A DNA stretch of 64,000 nt from Pseudomonas nunensis (GCF_024296925.1 NZ_CP101125.1:6997001-7061000), one strand, 5' to 3'. Numbered from the stretch's first letter, positions 16,157-25,335 are shown. Notes: generated from the letters alone by a model not told the origin. Made by a program: numbers and translations.

Positions 16157-16169
16157 GTAATCTTATAAC
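16157..16169 (-). promoter_or_regulatory. Candidate Zur box
   Basis: GTAATCTTATAAC resembles the Zur core GTTAT-N3-ATAAC with one changed base in the left half, and is nearly self-complementary. A further GTTAT lies 6 bases to its left (16152-16156). Position and neighbouring zinc-type genes support the call; a scan with a Pseudomonas Zur matrix would test it. Confidence 0.6.
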
Positions 16170-16357
16170 GAAAGTTGGTGGATTCTGCCCGCGTGATGGA
16201 GGATGCACAAGTCCCAATTCAGGCCGTGTCGTCCAAACGCTTGGCATTTGCGTCAGACGAGCGCTTTCGATTGCAGAATGGCTTTGCAGGTTTCGAATGG
16301 CGGAGGCGGAAGGTACATGTGGCGCGCGCCAGAGAGGGCTGGCGGGCAAGTATCGTG

Positions 16358-16389
16358 GTTGCCACAACTCATGGCCGAGTTGCGACAAC
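16358..16389 (-). terminator. Hairpin after the arabinofuranose-type cluster
   Basis: On the minus strand GTTGTCGCAACTC, loop GGCCAT and GAGTTGTGGCAAC pair over all 13 positions (two G-U pairs), while the plus strand has two mismatches. It lies about 60 bases after the GtrA stop, so it may end or protect that transcript. No U tract follows. Apart from this and the Zur box, the 16141-16449 gap shows nothing. Confidence 0.45.
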
Positions 16390-16449
16390 CGTATCGATCA
16401 GTTCATCGAGCTGCTGACGCCAGGGCAGTTCTTTGTTCAAAGACTGGTT

Positions 16450-16851
16450 CTAACGAAACGACCATCTTTTATGCCCCAGATAACTGGTGAACACCGGCAC
16501 AACCACACCGATGGCGTGAGCTATTTCCGGAACCAGCAGGGTGACGCCCAGCGCAGGCAGGACGTAATAAGCGAGCCCCACGCTGATCAAAAAGGTTTGC
16601 AGTATGGCAACCAGATTGACCAGCACGAAGAACATTGCAGATTTATGCACTGCTTGCTGGCTGTCGGAGAAGACAAAAAGCCTTGAAAGTATGAAGGCAG
16701 TAATCATACCCGTTAGATAAGCCAGAACGACGGCAGTCGAAAAACTTGTCCACTGGTTGTAAAGAACCCTGGAACCGAAATTGACGGCCGCGGCAGTACC
16801 GCCCGTCAGCAGAAAAGTCAGAAACTGCCTGGACATGAATTGCTGTATCAC
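16450..16851 (-). CDS. GtrA-family membrane protein (polyprenyl-linked sugar flippase type)
   Basis: About 128-133 residues with four hydrophobic helices ([83 protein letters not shown]) and the family ending [10 protein letters not shown]. GtrA proteins are associated with moving polyprenyl-phosphate sugars across the inner membrane; mycobacterial Rv3789 of this family lies with the arabinan genes. A GTG at 16851 overlaps the upstream stop (GTGA) and an ATG at 16836 is the alternative. Last gene of the cluster. Confidence 0.82.
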   Translation of the reverse strand: MIQQFMSRQFLTFLLTGGTAAAVNFGSRVLYNQWTSFSTAVVLAYLTGMITAFILSRLFVFSDSQQAVHKSAMFFVLVNLVAILQTFLISVGLAYYVLPALGVTLLVPEIAHAIGVVVPVFTSYLGHKRWSFR

Positions 16852-18134
16852 GAAGAAATATCTCGCGCCATTTGACGACCGAAATCGATACTCTCGGAAA
16901 TGCCCCGATCTTCCGGATAGTAGTAGGACGTGTCTGCCACCCACAATCCTTCAATGGGGAGAGAAACAGGAGGCAGTTTTTCCAGATAGCCCGGATCACA
17001 GATAGGTTGGGCATATCGGTACCGACTCGCACGCAACTCAATGAAATCTTCATCCTGCAGTGCCGGATTGATCTTCTTGAGATAACGCTGAACTTTGTCG
17101 AGGAAGGCCTGATCAGGTTCCGAGAACATTGGATGCTCTCCAGGTACGTAAAACGGAACGTACACAATATGCTGATCCAGAGGACGTAGATTCGAGTATT
17201 CCACCAACCCTGGAATGTCCATTTCAGGATCGTTGGTGTTCAACCAGAAGTTCTCTGACACCGGTTTGCTTAATTTTGCGATGACGCAAACGACTGCAAT
17301 GTTTTTCACAGCCTTGTATTTGGCGAGAATTTCGCTTGGCAGATCCGGCATGACCCGGGGCACAAAAGGCAACGGAATCGTACTGATGACCTTATCAAAT
17401 GCCTCTACCGTGGTACCGACTTCAACGCCTTGGACTTTGCCGTTTTCGATCACCACGCGGGTTACAGGCGTTTGCAGGCGGATATCGCCGCCATTGGCCT
17501 CGATATCGGCTTTCAGTGCGCGAAGAAGAGTGTCTGAGCCACCTTCAAGGTAGCCAAGCTTTTCCTTGAACAGACTGTAGCGAGAGCGACCGATTCGGCG
17601 GATCCGGCTCCAGATCCAGGCAGCGGAAAGGTTGTCGCTGTAGTCATAGAATTTGTAGTCGAACAAGCGCCGCCAGAGTACTTCCCATGCTTGAGGGCCC
17701 ACCCAACGCTTGATCCAGCCGGTCGCTTCAACATTGTCGAGAGGCTTCCAGTCGTTGCGTTTGGTGCAAAGAAACGCATGTAGCCCGTAGCGAATCTTGG
17801 CGATCAGACCGAGACCGCGAAATTTCAGCAACGCTATCGGATTGCCCCAAGGCTGGAGTTGGTCCTGATACCAGTACCCCATCTTTGTTTCGACCCAGTG
17901 CATCTTGTCGGCCAAGCCCAGTTCTGAGAGTACGGTAAGAAATGCATGGTCGGAAATGCAATGGAAATGGTAATAACGCTCGATACTCAATCCTGAAAAG
18001 TCGAACGAGGCGGTCATCCCCCCCACACGGTCGTCGGCTTCAAATACAACCGGGTTGTGGCCGTCGCGCGCCAATTGATAAGCAACAGCCAACCCCATAG
18101 GGCCCGCGCCGAGAACAGCAATACGCTGGCCCAT
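16848..18134 (-). CDS. FAD/NAD(P)-dependent oxidoreductase (amine-oxidase/UGM-like fold)
   Basis: 428 residues. N-terminal FAD motif [19 protein letters not shown] with the acidic residue in [15 protein letters not shown], and a C-terminal FAD-contact segment ([23 protein letters not shown]). The family includes protoporphyrinogen oxidase, phytoene desaturases and UDP-galactopyranose mutase; this member is often annotated only as an oxidoreductase. The substrate is unknown. It sits between the epimerase and the GtrA gene, so a sugar or lipid-linked sugar substrate is possible but not shown. G+C is lower than in the flanking housekeeping genes. Confidence 0.78.
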   Translation of the reverse strand: MGQRIAVLGAGPMGLAVAYQLARDGHNPVVFEADDRVGGMTASFDFSGLSIERYYHFHCISDHAFLTVLSELGLADKMHWVETKMGYWYQDQLQPWGNPIALLKFRGLGLIAKIRYGLHAFLCTKRNDWKPLDNVEATGWIKRWVGPQAWEVLWRRLFDYKFYDYSDNLSAAWIWSRIRRIGRSRYSLFKEKLGYLEGGSDTLLRALKADIEANGGDIRLQTPVTRVVIENGKVQGVEVGTTVEAFDKVISTIPLPFVPRVMPDLPSEILAKYKAVKNIAVVCVIAKLSKPVSENFWLNTNDPEMDIPGLVEYSNLRPLDQHIVYVPFYVPGEHPMFSEPDQAFLDKVQRYLKKINPALQDEDFIELRASRYRYAQPICDPGYLEKLPPVSLPIEGLWVADTSYYYPEDRGISESIDFGRQMARDISS

Positions 18135-18136
18135 GG

Positions 18137-19075
18137 TTAAAACTCCAGTACGAATTTGCTGTAATTAGGGTCGTTGAAGGTCTCGTCTATTGCCTTGGCA
18201 AACGGAGTAAACGGGACATTGAAGATGGTTGGCCAATCAATCACCTCAAACTCGTCCTTGGCGCTGAGGGCGGCTAACTGTTGAGTGGTGAATGGCGGGT
18301 TCTTATCAAATTGGCCCCATATCCAGATCAGCGCATAGAACAAGCTGTACGGGATTTTTACTATTGGCGTTTTCAATCGCGTGGCTTTCTTGATTTCACG
18401 AATGATATCAATGTAGTCAACTTTCTCATGGCCGGAAATATTGTAGATTCCGTTATGCTCCCGATTGTCAATGCAGTTGATGATGACATTGCAGAAATCC
18501 CCCGCATACAGGGGCTGGCGCATGTATCGGCCATGTCCTGGAATTGGAAAAACCGGCACTTTTTTCATGAAGCGGGAAAGCCAACCTAAATGCTTACGGT
18601 CGAACCAGCCGAACATCAAGGTAGGCCGCAGGATAGGACACGCAATGCCACTTTCCAGCACCATCTGCTCCTGATCTTTCTTGCTCCTGGTATAAAAGTC
18701 GTCCGCTACCGACTCTACAACGGAAGAGCTGATATGGACGAGTCGCGGTACGTCGTTAGCCTTGATGGCCTCAAGAATCAAACGAGTTGAGTCGACGTTG
18801 TTCCTTATGAACTCCTGGTAATCGTTGCCGCCAATCTGGGCTTGCAACATCACCACCACGTCGGCACCGACGAAGTGTCGCTGCCATTGGCCCGGCTCTG
18901 CCAGATCTGCGAACTCAACCGTGATGTCAGGCTGGACTCTCTTCAACACTTCGATGTTTTTCAGGTGCTTATCCAAAACAACGATGTTGTTGTAGCCTTT
19001 GGCTTTCAAGCGGGCAACCAGATTTTGCCCAACCAGGCCAGCACCGCCCGGTAATATGATTTTATTTGTCTGCAT
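18137..19075 (-). CDS. NAD-dependent epimerase/dehydratase of the D-Araf cluster
   Basis: 312-residue extended SDR. The nucleotide motif is [16 protein letters not shown], followed by [14 protein letters not shown] active-site region ([12 protein letters not shown]) and YTRSK as the YxxxK pair. The nearest named activities in the family are sugar-nucleotide epimerases and reductases. The ATG at 19075 gives the correct Rossmann start and overlaps the upstream membrane-protein gene by 14 bases; an ATG six codons earlier is possible. The FAD oxidoreductase follows after only 2 bases, so the two probably act on the same compound. Confidence 0.78.
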   Translation of the reverse strand: MQTNKIILPGGAGLVGQNLVARLKAKGYNNIVVLDKHLKNIEVLKRVQPDITVEFADLAEPGQWQRHFVGADVVVMLQAQIGGNDYQEFIRNNVDSTRLILEAIKANDVPRLVHISSSVVESVADDFYTRSKKDQEQMVLESGIACPILRPTLMFGWFDRKHLGWLSRFMKKVPVFPIPGHGRYMRQPLYAGDFCNVIINCIDNREHNGIYNISGHEKVDYIDIIREIKKATRLKTPIVKIPYSLFYALIWIWGQFDKNPPFTTQQLAALSAKDEFEVIDWPTIFNVPFTPFAKAIDETFNDPNYSKFVLEF

Positions 19076-21449
19076 GAGTTGTCCGCTTGCCAATGGTTAC
19101 AATGCTTTGGGATGGCTGACAGATTTTTACCTGGTCCGCCTCTTTGAATCCCAGGCTCAGAGAGTATTCGCCATCAAGTCCGGAAACGTCTGCATTAGCG
19201 ACGTAGCCCGCCTTATCGAGATCAGGGTTCTTGAGTGCGGCGCCAACATCAGGCCGCATCGATACACGTGTATATATCAGTTTCACCTGGCCATTCTTGT
19301 TCCAAAGCACGATGACCGGCGTTGCAGGTCGCGGTCCCTCGGCTGTCGACGTCGCGAGCCAGCCATCGACTCTCAGAAGACTGGAAGTCGCCATGGCTTT
19401 CGTCGGTGGTACTCCGTTGACCAGATCAATAACCCCCAAGCAGTAACTATCAGGCGCTTTTTGCGGGTCCGACTGTGCATCCGTGACGGGGTCAAAGGTG
19501 TAAAGCTTTTTCAGATCGATTGGCGGTGGCAGATCGAGGCTTTTAAACTTCACTGAAAACTCATTTTGCCAGAAAGTTGTCTTGCCCTTTACTTGAACGA
19601 TGCTGAATGACTTGACCCGCTTGTGCTCGTAGAACGATGAGTCGCCAAACAGCATGCCGAAGTCGCTGGTGTTTTCCACAAGTGGCGAAATGATGAAGCC
19701 CGATTTAGTGAACCCCGATATGAGCCGGTATTCCTGGCTCTGGCCGCCCGTCAGCGTAACTTTTATCTTCAGTTGTGCTGACTTGAACAAGATATTGGCA
19801 AGGTGTCCAAACAGGTTGGGCTTGATGTCCAGTTCGACAAATACTGGAGACGCCATGTCAGGGACAGAGATCTCTTCACCTAAGTGGTGGATTGCGCTCT
19901 GGATGGTCGTGGGATTGGCATCATTGGTCGGCGTCGGGTTTTTCGCCAGAAACAGGCGATTATCAGCCCGCAACATTGTCGGATGGTAGTTACTTAACAA
20001 CGCTGGCCAGCTCGTCCCGTCTTCGAGGGCCGGGAATCTGTGATCCAGAGGTTCCACACTAAAAATGATGTTGTCGGGTGCGTTGGCTCCGAGCAGATGA
20101 TCTCTGTTCTTTATGGCCAGAGATTCGGTATAGACGGAATAGCTTTGCAGGATTGGACGCGGATTCCACTGGTTGCCCGAGGCGATTAAGTCGGACTGGC
20201 TGTAAGAGTATATGTCGGTTGTTCCCTGAAGAATCGGGAGGTTCGCAGATTCTTTGATATTGTTGACTGCAGCACTGAATTTCTTGTCCAGCCAATGGCT
20301 GTCTTCAAGACTGTTGGATATCCCTTCGTATGCCTTGGTGTAAGTTTGAACGATATTGTGTTTGAGGAAGGCAGTGTTGGTTTTTACGTAGTTATTGATG
20401 ATGTAAAAACTCGCAAGGATGCATAAGCCTGCGACCGCCAGATTGAGCTTGTTGCTTGTTACCGAAAGGTAAATAAGTGCGGCTGTTATCAAGGAAATGG
20501 CCGCCATTGAAGCGTGCCCATCATGTCTGACAAAACCACCCTTGAATGCCAGGAACAGAAAGACAGAAAAAATACACCACAAGAACATGTTTTCGGGTTT
20601 GAACTGTCTTCTGTTCGCGAACAGCCCCGCGCATAGTACTGCTGACGCCAGCAGATAATTCCAGATCTCGCTGACTTTGCCAACGTAAGACATCGCGTCG
20701 GTGTAGCCTGACGCAATAGGGCCCATGTTCGCTATGTATGCAGGCATATCACTTATGGACTGTCCGGATACAAGCCAGAAAAATATCATCGAGCTTGCCG
20801 GAAGTGCGAGGGACATGACCGCCAGTGCTTTCTCTTTCTTCATTACGAACAGCAGAAAACAGAGTATGGAAATTGCCCCGCAGAGAATCAGCATCGAACC
20901 CTTGATTAGCGCAGGCAGGCCCAGGCTGAAAAGCAGAATGATCAGGGCGAGGTTGATCGACTTGCTCTTCTCGGAGCCTGTTTCTTTTAACATCATCGCC
21001 TTGTAGGCACTGGCGGCCACGATCAGCGTGAAAGAAAACAGTAGAGAGTCGCGCGAGTAGACGAGGCTCGCCAGAAAAAGGCTGTAAACAAGCCCTAGGC
21101 ACCATCGCTCTTTATTGATCAGGAACAGCGTTCCGATGGTATATGCCAAGGCAAGAAACACGCTGCCCAGCAGCATTAAAGATCCGGTAGCGGGGTGGTA
21201 CTCTTTTGTGTAGACCGAGGCATACGGGCCAAACGTAAATATGACATCACGGCCAAATGCCATATGCTGCGCAATGGCCTCGTTCATGCCGAACATCCAC
21301 GAATTGTCCAGGCCAGCCGCTGGCATTTTCGGGTAAAACGGAATGAACAGGCAAGCAATCGTGATGACGAGTAAAAGGCGAATGGCTGTTGTAAATAAAT
21401 TTCTGTATGTACGGAAGTTTACGGCTGTGTGTTGTTCAATGTTCGTCAT
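19062..21449 (-). CDS. Large polytopic membrane protein, candidate lipid-linked glycosyltransferase (GT-C-like)
   Basis: 795 residues. I count about eleven membrane helices within the first 355 residues, then a periplasmic domain of about 440 residues. After helix 1 a periplasmic loop reads LDNSWMFGMNEAIAQHMAFG and FTFGPYASVYTKEYHP; an acidic residue in the first loop is the hallmark of GT-C enzymes that use polyprenyl-phosphate sugars. I do not recognise a named family. Its place right after the three donor-synthesis genes makes it the best candidate for the arabinofuranosyl (or related) transferase, comparable in role to TfpW of P. aeruginosa group IV pili. That role is inferred from context only. 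Confidence 0.6.
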   Translation of the reverse strand: MTNIEQHTAVNFRTYRNLFTTAIRLLLVITIACLFIPFYPKMPAAGLDNSWMFGMNEAIAQHMAFGRDVIFTFGPYASVYTKEYHPATGSLMLLGSVFLALAYTIGTLFLINKERWCLGLVYSLFLASLVYSRDSLLFSFTLIVAASAYKAMMLKETGSEKSKSINLALIILLFSLGLPALIKGSMLILCGAISILCFLLFVMKKEKALAVMSLALPASSMIFFWLVSGQSISDMPAYIANMGPIASGYTDAMSYVGKVSEIWNYLLASAVLCAGLFANRRQFKPENMFLWCIFSVFLFLAFKGGFVRHDGHASMAAISLITAALIYLSVTSNKLNLAVAGLCILASFYIINNYVKTNTAFLKHNIVQTYTKAYEGISNSLEDSHWLDKKFSAAVNNIKESANLPILQGTTDIYSYSQSDLIASGNQWNPRPILQSYSVYTESLAIKNRDHLLGANAPDNIIFSVEPLDHRFPALEDGTSWPALLSNYHPTMLRADNRLFLAKNPTPTNDANPTTIQSAIHHLGEEISVPDMASPVFVELDIKPNLFGHLANILFKSAQLKIKVTLTGGQSQEYRLISGFTKSGFIISPLVENTSDFGMLFGDSSFYEHKRVKSFSIVQVKGKTTFWQNEFSVKFKSLDLPPPIDLKKLYTFDPVTDAQSDPQKAPDSYCLGVIDLVNGVPPTKAMATSSLLRVDGWLATSTAEGPRPATPVIVLWNKNGQVKLIYTRVSMRPDVGAALKNPDLDKAGYVANADVSGLDGEYSLSLGFKEADQVKICQPSQSIVTIGKRTTHADK

Positions 21450-21487
21450 TCAATTTGTTCCGCGATTGATATGCAGTTGCTCTGTAT

Positions 21488-22228
21488 TCAAAGATTTGCT
21501 CTTTTGAATAAAAAACCAGGCACGTTTCTGATGATCAACATGATCAGCGCCCAAAATCCTGGTGCATAAAGAACATCTACCTTTCCTTCAATACCCTTGA
21601 CGATACGCTGTGCGACTTTTTCGGGCGAACTGACCAGTGGGCCTGGCAACGGCAAGCCTTTGGTCATCGGGGTATCCACAAAACCTGGCTTGATATCAAT
21701 TACGTGAACGCCGACTTTGAACATGCGTGCGCGCAAACCTTCGCAAAATGTCGAAACAGCCGCTTTGGCCGTGCCGTACAGATAGTTGGAGGGGCGTCCG
21801 CGATCGCCAGCCACAGATGAAATGACTGCCAGGGTGCCACAACGTTGTTTTTCGAAGTGGTTCGCCAGAACGGTCAATAACGAAATAACTGACGTGCCGT
21901 TGTTGGCGAATTCCTGAAGTGCAACTTCGGGGGCCTGTTCGCAGGCTTTTTGATCCGGCAGCGTGCCATGGGCGATCAAGGCAATATCTATCTGGCGCAG
22001 CTCAACAAGGCAGTTTTCCAGCATGGCCGGATGGGCGGAAAAGTCCACCGCATCCATCATATGCACATTGACCGACTTGGCGCCCTGAGCGATTAGGTCA
22101 GCACGAGTCTGTTCAAGTTTCTCGGCATTACGGGCAACCAGGAAAAATTCACTTCCCTGTTGGGCCCACAGGCGTGCGCAAGCGCTGGCAATGGACGAGG
22201 TTGCTCCGACAATCAAAACCTTTTTCAT
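21488..22228 (-). CDS. dprE2: DprE2-like SDR: polyprenylphospho-2-keto-ribose reductase
   Basis: 246-residue short-chain reductase. Cofactor motif IVGATSSIASACARLW (about 5-20), NxxG-type segment (IALIAHGTLPDQ), catalytic S in VISSVAGDRGRPSNY and the YGTAK YxxxK motif. With DprE1 it epimerises C2 of polyprenyl-phospho-ribose to give polyprenyl-phospho-D-arabinofuranose, reducing the 2-keto intermediate with NADH. A hydrophobic C-terminal tail (FWALIMLIIRNVPGFLF) fits work on a membrane lipid and is typical of DprE2. Start overlaps the DprE1-like stop (ATGA). Confidence 0.85.
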   Translation of the reverse strand: MKKVLIVGATSSIASACARLWAQQGSEFFLVARNAEKLEQTRADLIAQGAKSVNVHMMDAVDFSAHPAMLENCLVELRQIDIALIAHGTLPDQKACEQAPEVALQEFANNGTSVISLLTVLANHFEKQRCGTLAVISSVAGDRGRPSNYLYGTAKAAVSTFCEGLRARMFKVGVHVIDIKPGFVDTPMTKGLPLPGPLVSSPEKVAQRIVKGIEGKVDVLYAPGFWALIMLIIRNVPGFLFKRANL

Positions 22229-23538
22229 GAAGTGACTCGTTTCCAGAAACGGGATAGTAGGGACGGATCGCGCAGTGCTTCCAGTTGTTCCCAGGCCGGA
22301 TACGCCTGACGGAAGTCGTTACCGTTCATATGCGCATCCTTTGCCGGATAAAGCCTGCCACCGGCTTGATGCACAATGGCGTCCATGCGTTGGAACAGCG
22401 CGGTCAAGTCTGCGTTTTGCGGGAAGTCCAGAGCGAGTGAAGTGCCTGGCAGCGGGAACGACAGTAGTCCCGGTGAAGCGACGCTGCCACAGCGCTTGAG
22501 TACCGCGAGGAATGAGCCCTGACCGAAAGCTGCAATCACGGCCAGCAACTCATTCATGGCGACTTCAGCCACAGCATCGGGTATGACGCATTGATACTGC
22601 TGGAACCCTTTGCGCCCGTATATTCGATTCCACTCAAGTATCCCGTCCAGCGGATAAAAGAAAGGTTCATAACTTACCCTGCGACGTGACGGGGTCGCTG
22701 GATGTACGCGCCAGTAGGTTTCATTGAACGCGTGCAAGGAAAGATTGTTGATCAGGGAAAATGGCGGCGTGACCGGTACATGCAGTTTTTTACGTTTTTC
22801 GACGCTCAATGAGCCATAGGGCGCATGATCGCCAACTGTGAACACGCCTCTTCCTGTTTTGGTTCCTTTTGCCAGACAGTCGATCCACGCCACGCTGTAC
22901 TCATGCAAATGATCCAGTTCTGCCGAAAGCCGGAAAAACTCGGCGAGATTTTCGAAACGCACGATAGTGCTGTCGATCTGGCTCGAATTGATTGGAATCA
23001 ACTGGATTTTTGCCCACGTGATGACACCGGTCAGGCCAAGACCGCCAATGGTTGCGGCGAACAATTGGGGATTTTCGCAAGGCGAGCAGTTCAGGGGCGG
23101 CTGCCCATGGCGCAGTAAACCGAAACTGTGAACGTGGTTGCCGAATGTTCCGCGTAGATGGTGATTTTTGCCATGTACATCGTTGGCGATGGCTCCCCCC
23201 AGTGTTACGAATTGAGTGCCAGGGGTGACTGACAGGAACCATCCCTTCGGTATGCTCAGCGCCAGAATTTCAGCAAGGGTGACACCTGCTTCGGCCGTTA
23301 CAATACCGTGCTCCCAATCCACTTCGATGAAGCGATTGAGCGTGCGTAGTTGTATGACCTGATCAGTGATTGCCAGGCAGCTGTCGCCGTAGCTGCGGCC
23401 ATTGCCAAACGCAAGGGTGGAGTGGTGCTCGGTCGCCACCGCACTTATCAACTCGGGTACTTCGCTGCGCCAACTACACGCGTGGGCCGTTTGGGGGATA
23501 TCGGGGTAGCGCCCCCATGAGTAGCGACGGTCCGTCAT
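22225..23538 (-). CDS. dprE1: DprE1-like FAD oxidase: polyprenylphospho-ribose 2'-oxidase
   Basis: 437 residues, FAD-linked oxidase (VAO/PCMH) fold. FAD-binding GNGRSYGDSCLA (about 45), GGAIANDVHGKNHHLRGTFGNHV (cited in part), IGGLGLTGVITWAKI, and the substrate-domain YPAKDAHM containing the lysine equivalent to the catalytic Lys of mycobacterial DprE1. It oxidises C2 of polyprenyl-phospho-ribose. The segment LALDFP replaces what I recall as ICVDFP of M. tuberculosis, so alanine stands where the benzothiazinone-reactive cysteine would be. Coupled by 4-base overlaps to the genes on both sides. Confidence 0.88.
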   Translation of the reverse strand: MTDRRYSWGRYPDIPQTAHACSWRSEVPELISAVATEHHSTLAFGNGRSYGDSCLAITDQVIQLRTLNRFIEVDWEHGIVTAEAGVTLAEILALSIPKGWFLSVTPGTQFVTLGGAIANDVHGKNHHLRGTFGNHVHSFGLLRHGQPPLNCSPCENPQLFAATIGGLGLTGVITWAKIQLIPINSSQIDSTIVRFENLAEFFRLSAELDHLHEYSVAWIDCLAKGTKTGRGVFTVGDHAPYGSLSVEKRKKLHVPVTPPFSLINNLSLHAFNETYWRVHPATPSRRRVSYEPFFYPLDGILEWNRIYGRKGFQQYQCVIPDAVAEVAMNELLAVIAAFGQGSFLAVLKRCGSVASPGLLSFPLPGTSLALDFPQNADLTALFQRMDAIVHQAGGRLYPAKDAHMNGNDFRQAYPAWEQLEALRDPSLLSRFWKRVTS

Positions 23539-24977
23539 GCTGCTATCCAGAAAACCAGGGCGAACAACGCGCCGACCATCAGACTGATTCGATCGCGTAC
23601 CGCGAACACAACCGGATCGTCATGCATCTGGCCGCGATGGGTCAACATCCAAATGCGAGTGATCCAGAAGAGCAGCAGAGGACACGCAAGCCAGATCACT
23701 TGCGGATGGGAGTAGAGGGCGTTCGTCGACTGATCATGGATATACAGCGCGAGAACCATGACCGCCAGGTATCCGGAGGAGGCGCCTAGCGATGAGATCA
23801 TTTCCAGGTCGTCGGGGTAGTAGCCGCGGCCGCGGGTCTTTTCGGTGTGCCCTTTTTTGCGCGCATCTCTCAACTCCGCATACCGTTTGACAAGCGCCAG
23901 GCTCAGGAAGATGAACATCGAGAAAGCCAGGATCCAGAACGTCAGTTCCAGGCTTGTAGCGGCTGCCCCGGCAATGATTCTCACGGTGTAAAGGATGGCA
24001 AGCGAGATGACATCGATTGCCATGTGCCGTTTAAGTGACAGCGAGTAGGCCAGCGTCAGAACGTAATAGGCAGCCAGGACGGCAGCGAATTGCCAGGGCA
24101 ACAGCAGTAATGCGCCGATAAAGGCTGTTGCAAGGAATGCAGGAAATGCGATCAGTCCGGACTTTATGGAGAGTCGACCTGCGGCAAACGGTCGATTGCG
24201 CTTGGAGGCATGATGGCGATCGTCGGCAAGGTCGAGAAGATCATTCAGCAAGTAAACGCTGGACGCGCAAAGACCGAAAAGCAGAAATGCCACGAGGCCT
24301 TGCCAGACCAGCAATGGATTGGTTATTTGGTGTGCTGCGAACAGAGGCACAAAAATCAGCGCGTTCTTCATCCACTGGTGAAGACGAAGTGCCTTCATCC
24401 AGTGATTCAACCCCGGCGTGTTTGACTGGATAACTTGTTTGACGTTGCCATGGGCTGCAGCGCGTCGCTCTACGCCAGATTCAGGATTGACAACATATGC
24501 ACTACGCGCTGATTTCCATACTTCAATGTCATCAAGCGAGTTGCCGATGTAATCAAACCCTTGCGCGCCATAAAGCTCTACAAGCAAATCGCGTTTTTTA
24601 TGCGATGACAGGTTGCGTTCACTGTTCGACGCCAATACCTGATCGAATAGTTGCAAATGCTCGGCAATACGCTCAGCCAGTGAAATGTGGCTGGCGGTTG
24701 CCAACACAATGGTCCGGCCTTTTACGCGCTCGCGTTCGATGAGCGCTATGACTTCCTGATCATAAGGTAGAACTGTCACGTCGAGATGGGTTGCTTTGGC
24801 AAGGCCTTCTTTCAACGCAGCCTTGCCCTTGAGTAGCCAACGAATAGGCTTGAACAGGCTCAGCGGTTTGTGCCGGACGAATGCCATCCCGGTTTCGAGC
24901 AGCAGATCAGAACGCAGCAAAGTGCCGTCCAGATCAACAACCAATGGAGGTGCAAGGGCAGTGTTATCGACTGTCAC
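23535..24977 (-). CDS. HAD phosphatase-UbiA prenyltransferase fusion (polyprenyl-phosphate phosphoribosyltransferase type)
   Basis: 480 residues in two parts. Residues 1-200 are a HAD hydrolase: VVDLDGTLLRSD (nucleophile Asp), TIVLATAS, a Lys in SSHKKRD and IGNSLDDIEVW. Residues 205-480 are a UbiA membrane prenyltransferase with NDLLDLADDRHHASKRNRP, the Mg-diphosphate NDxxDxxxD motif, DVISLAILYTVRIIAG and about eight helices. In mycobacteria the UbiA enzyme Rv3806c joins PRPP to decaprenyl phosphate and a separate phosphatase removes the 5-phosphate. Here the HAD half could do that second step (inference). First gene of the cluster; GTG start at 24977. Confidence 0.85.
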   Translation of the reverse strand: MTVDNTALAPPLVVDLDGTLLRSDLLLETGMAFVRHKPLSLFKPIRWLLKGKAALKEGLAKATHLDVTVLPYDQEVIALIERERVKGRTIVLATASHISLAERIAEHLQLFDQVLASNSERNLSSHKKRDLLVELYGAQGFDYIGNSLDDIEVWKSARSAYVVNPESGVERRAAAHGNVKQVIQSNTPGLNHWMKALRLHQWMKNALIFVPLFAAHQITNPLLVWQGLVAFLLFGLCASSVYLLNDLLDLADDRHHASKRNRPFAAGRLSIKSGLIAFPAFLATAFIGALLLLPWQFAAVLAAYYVLTLAYSLSLKRHMAIDVISLAILYTVRIIAGAAATSLELTFWILAFSMFIFLSLALVKRYAELRDARKKGHTEKTRGRGYYPDDLEMISSLGASSGYLAVMVLALYIHDQSTNALYSHPQVIWLACPLLLFWITRIWMLTHRGQMHDDPVVFAVRDRISLMVGALFALVFWIAA

Positions 24978-25335
24978 AGGAGTTCTTCCCTGAGCGATGG
25001 GCAGCCAAAACCGCCCTAGCGAAAGTGAATCTAGGTAAACGGCAGTCGGCTTTAACGGGTGCTAGCAAACAGCGGGCAGGATTTATTTGAAATAATTTAT
25101 CATGATGGTGGCTTTTTTTAAAGCGATGAAAACTCTGGAAACAAGGCCAACTCCCGGATCGCTATGGGGATGGTGTAATAAAAAAATAGGGCGAGACGCA
25201 GCTGGCGCAATGAATATTCTTTCAATTGAACGGTGAGCGTTGAGTCGCTGAGGTGATGTGCTTTGCTGTCGGCGCGCTTGGCGCTGAGCAATTGCCGTGG
25301 GAGCATGCAGGTCACAATATGCGGGAGCGAACCTA
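24978..25335. other. Divergent intergenic region with an A+T-rich core
   Basis: No gene is seen here. It separates the leftward arabinofuranose-type cluster from the rightward small gene at 25336. The stretch 25080-25130 is distinctly A+T-rich and holds a T7 run, so it is the likely promoter region of the cluster; I cannot fix the -10 and -35 with confidence. Confidence 0.4.

Noticed and set aside
16141..16686. 181-codon plus-strand frame over the Zur region and the GtrA gene
   Set aside because: It overlaps the clear GtrA gene in antisense and shows no domain.
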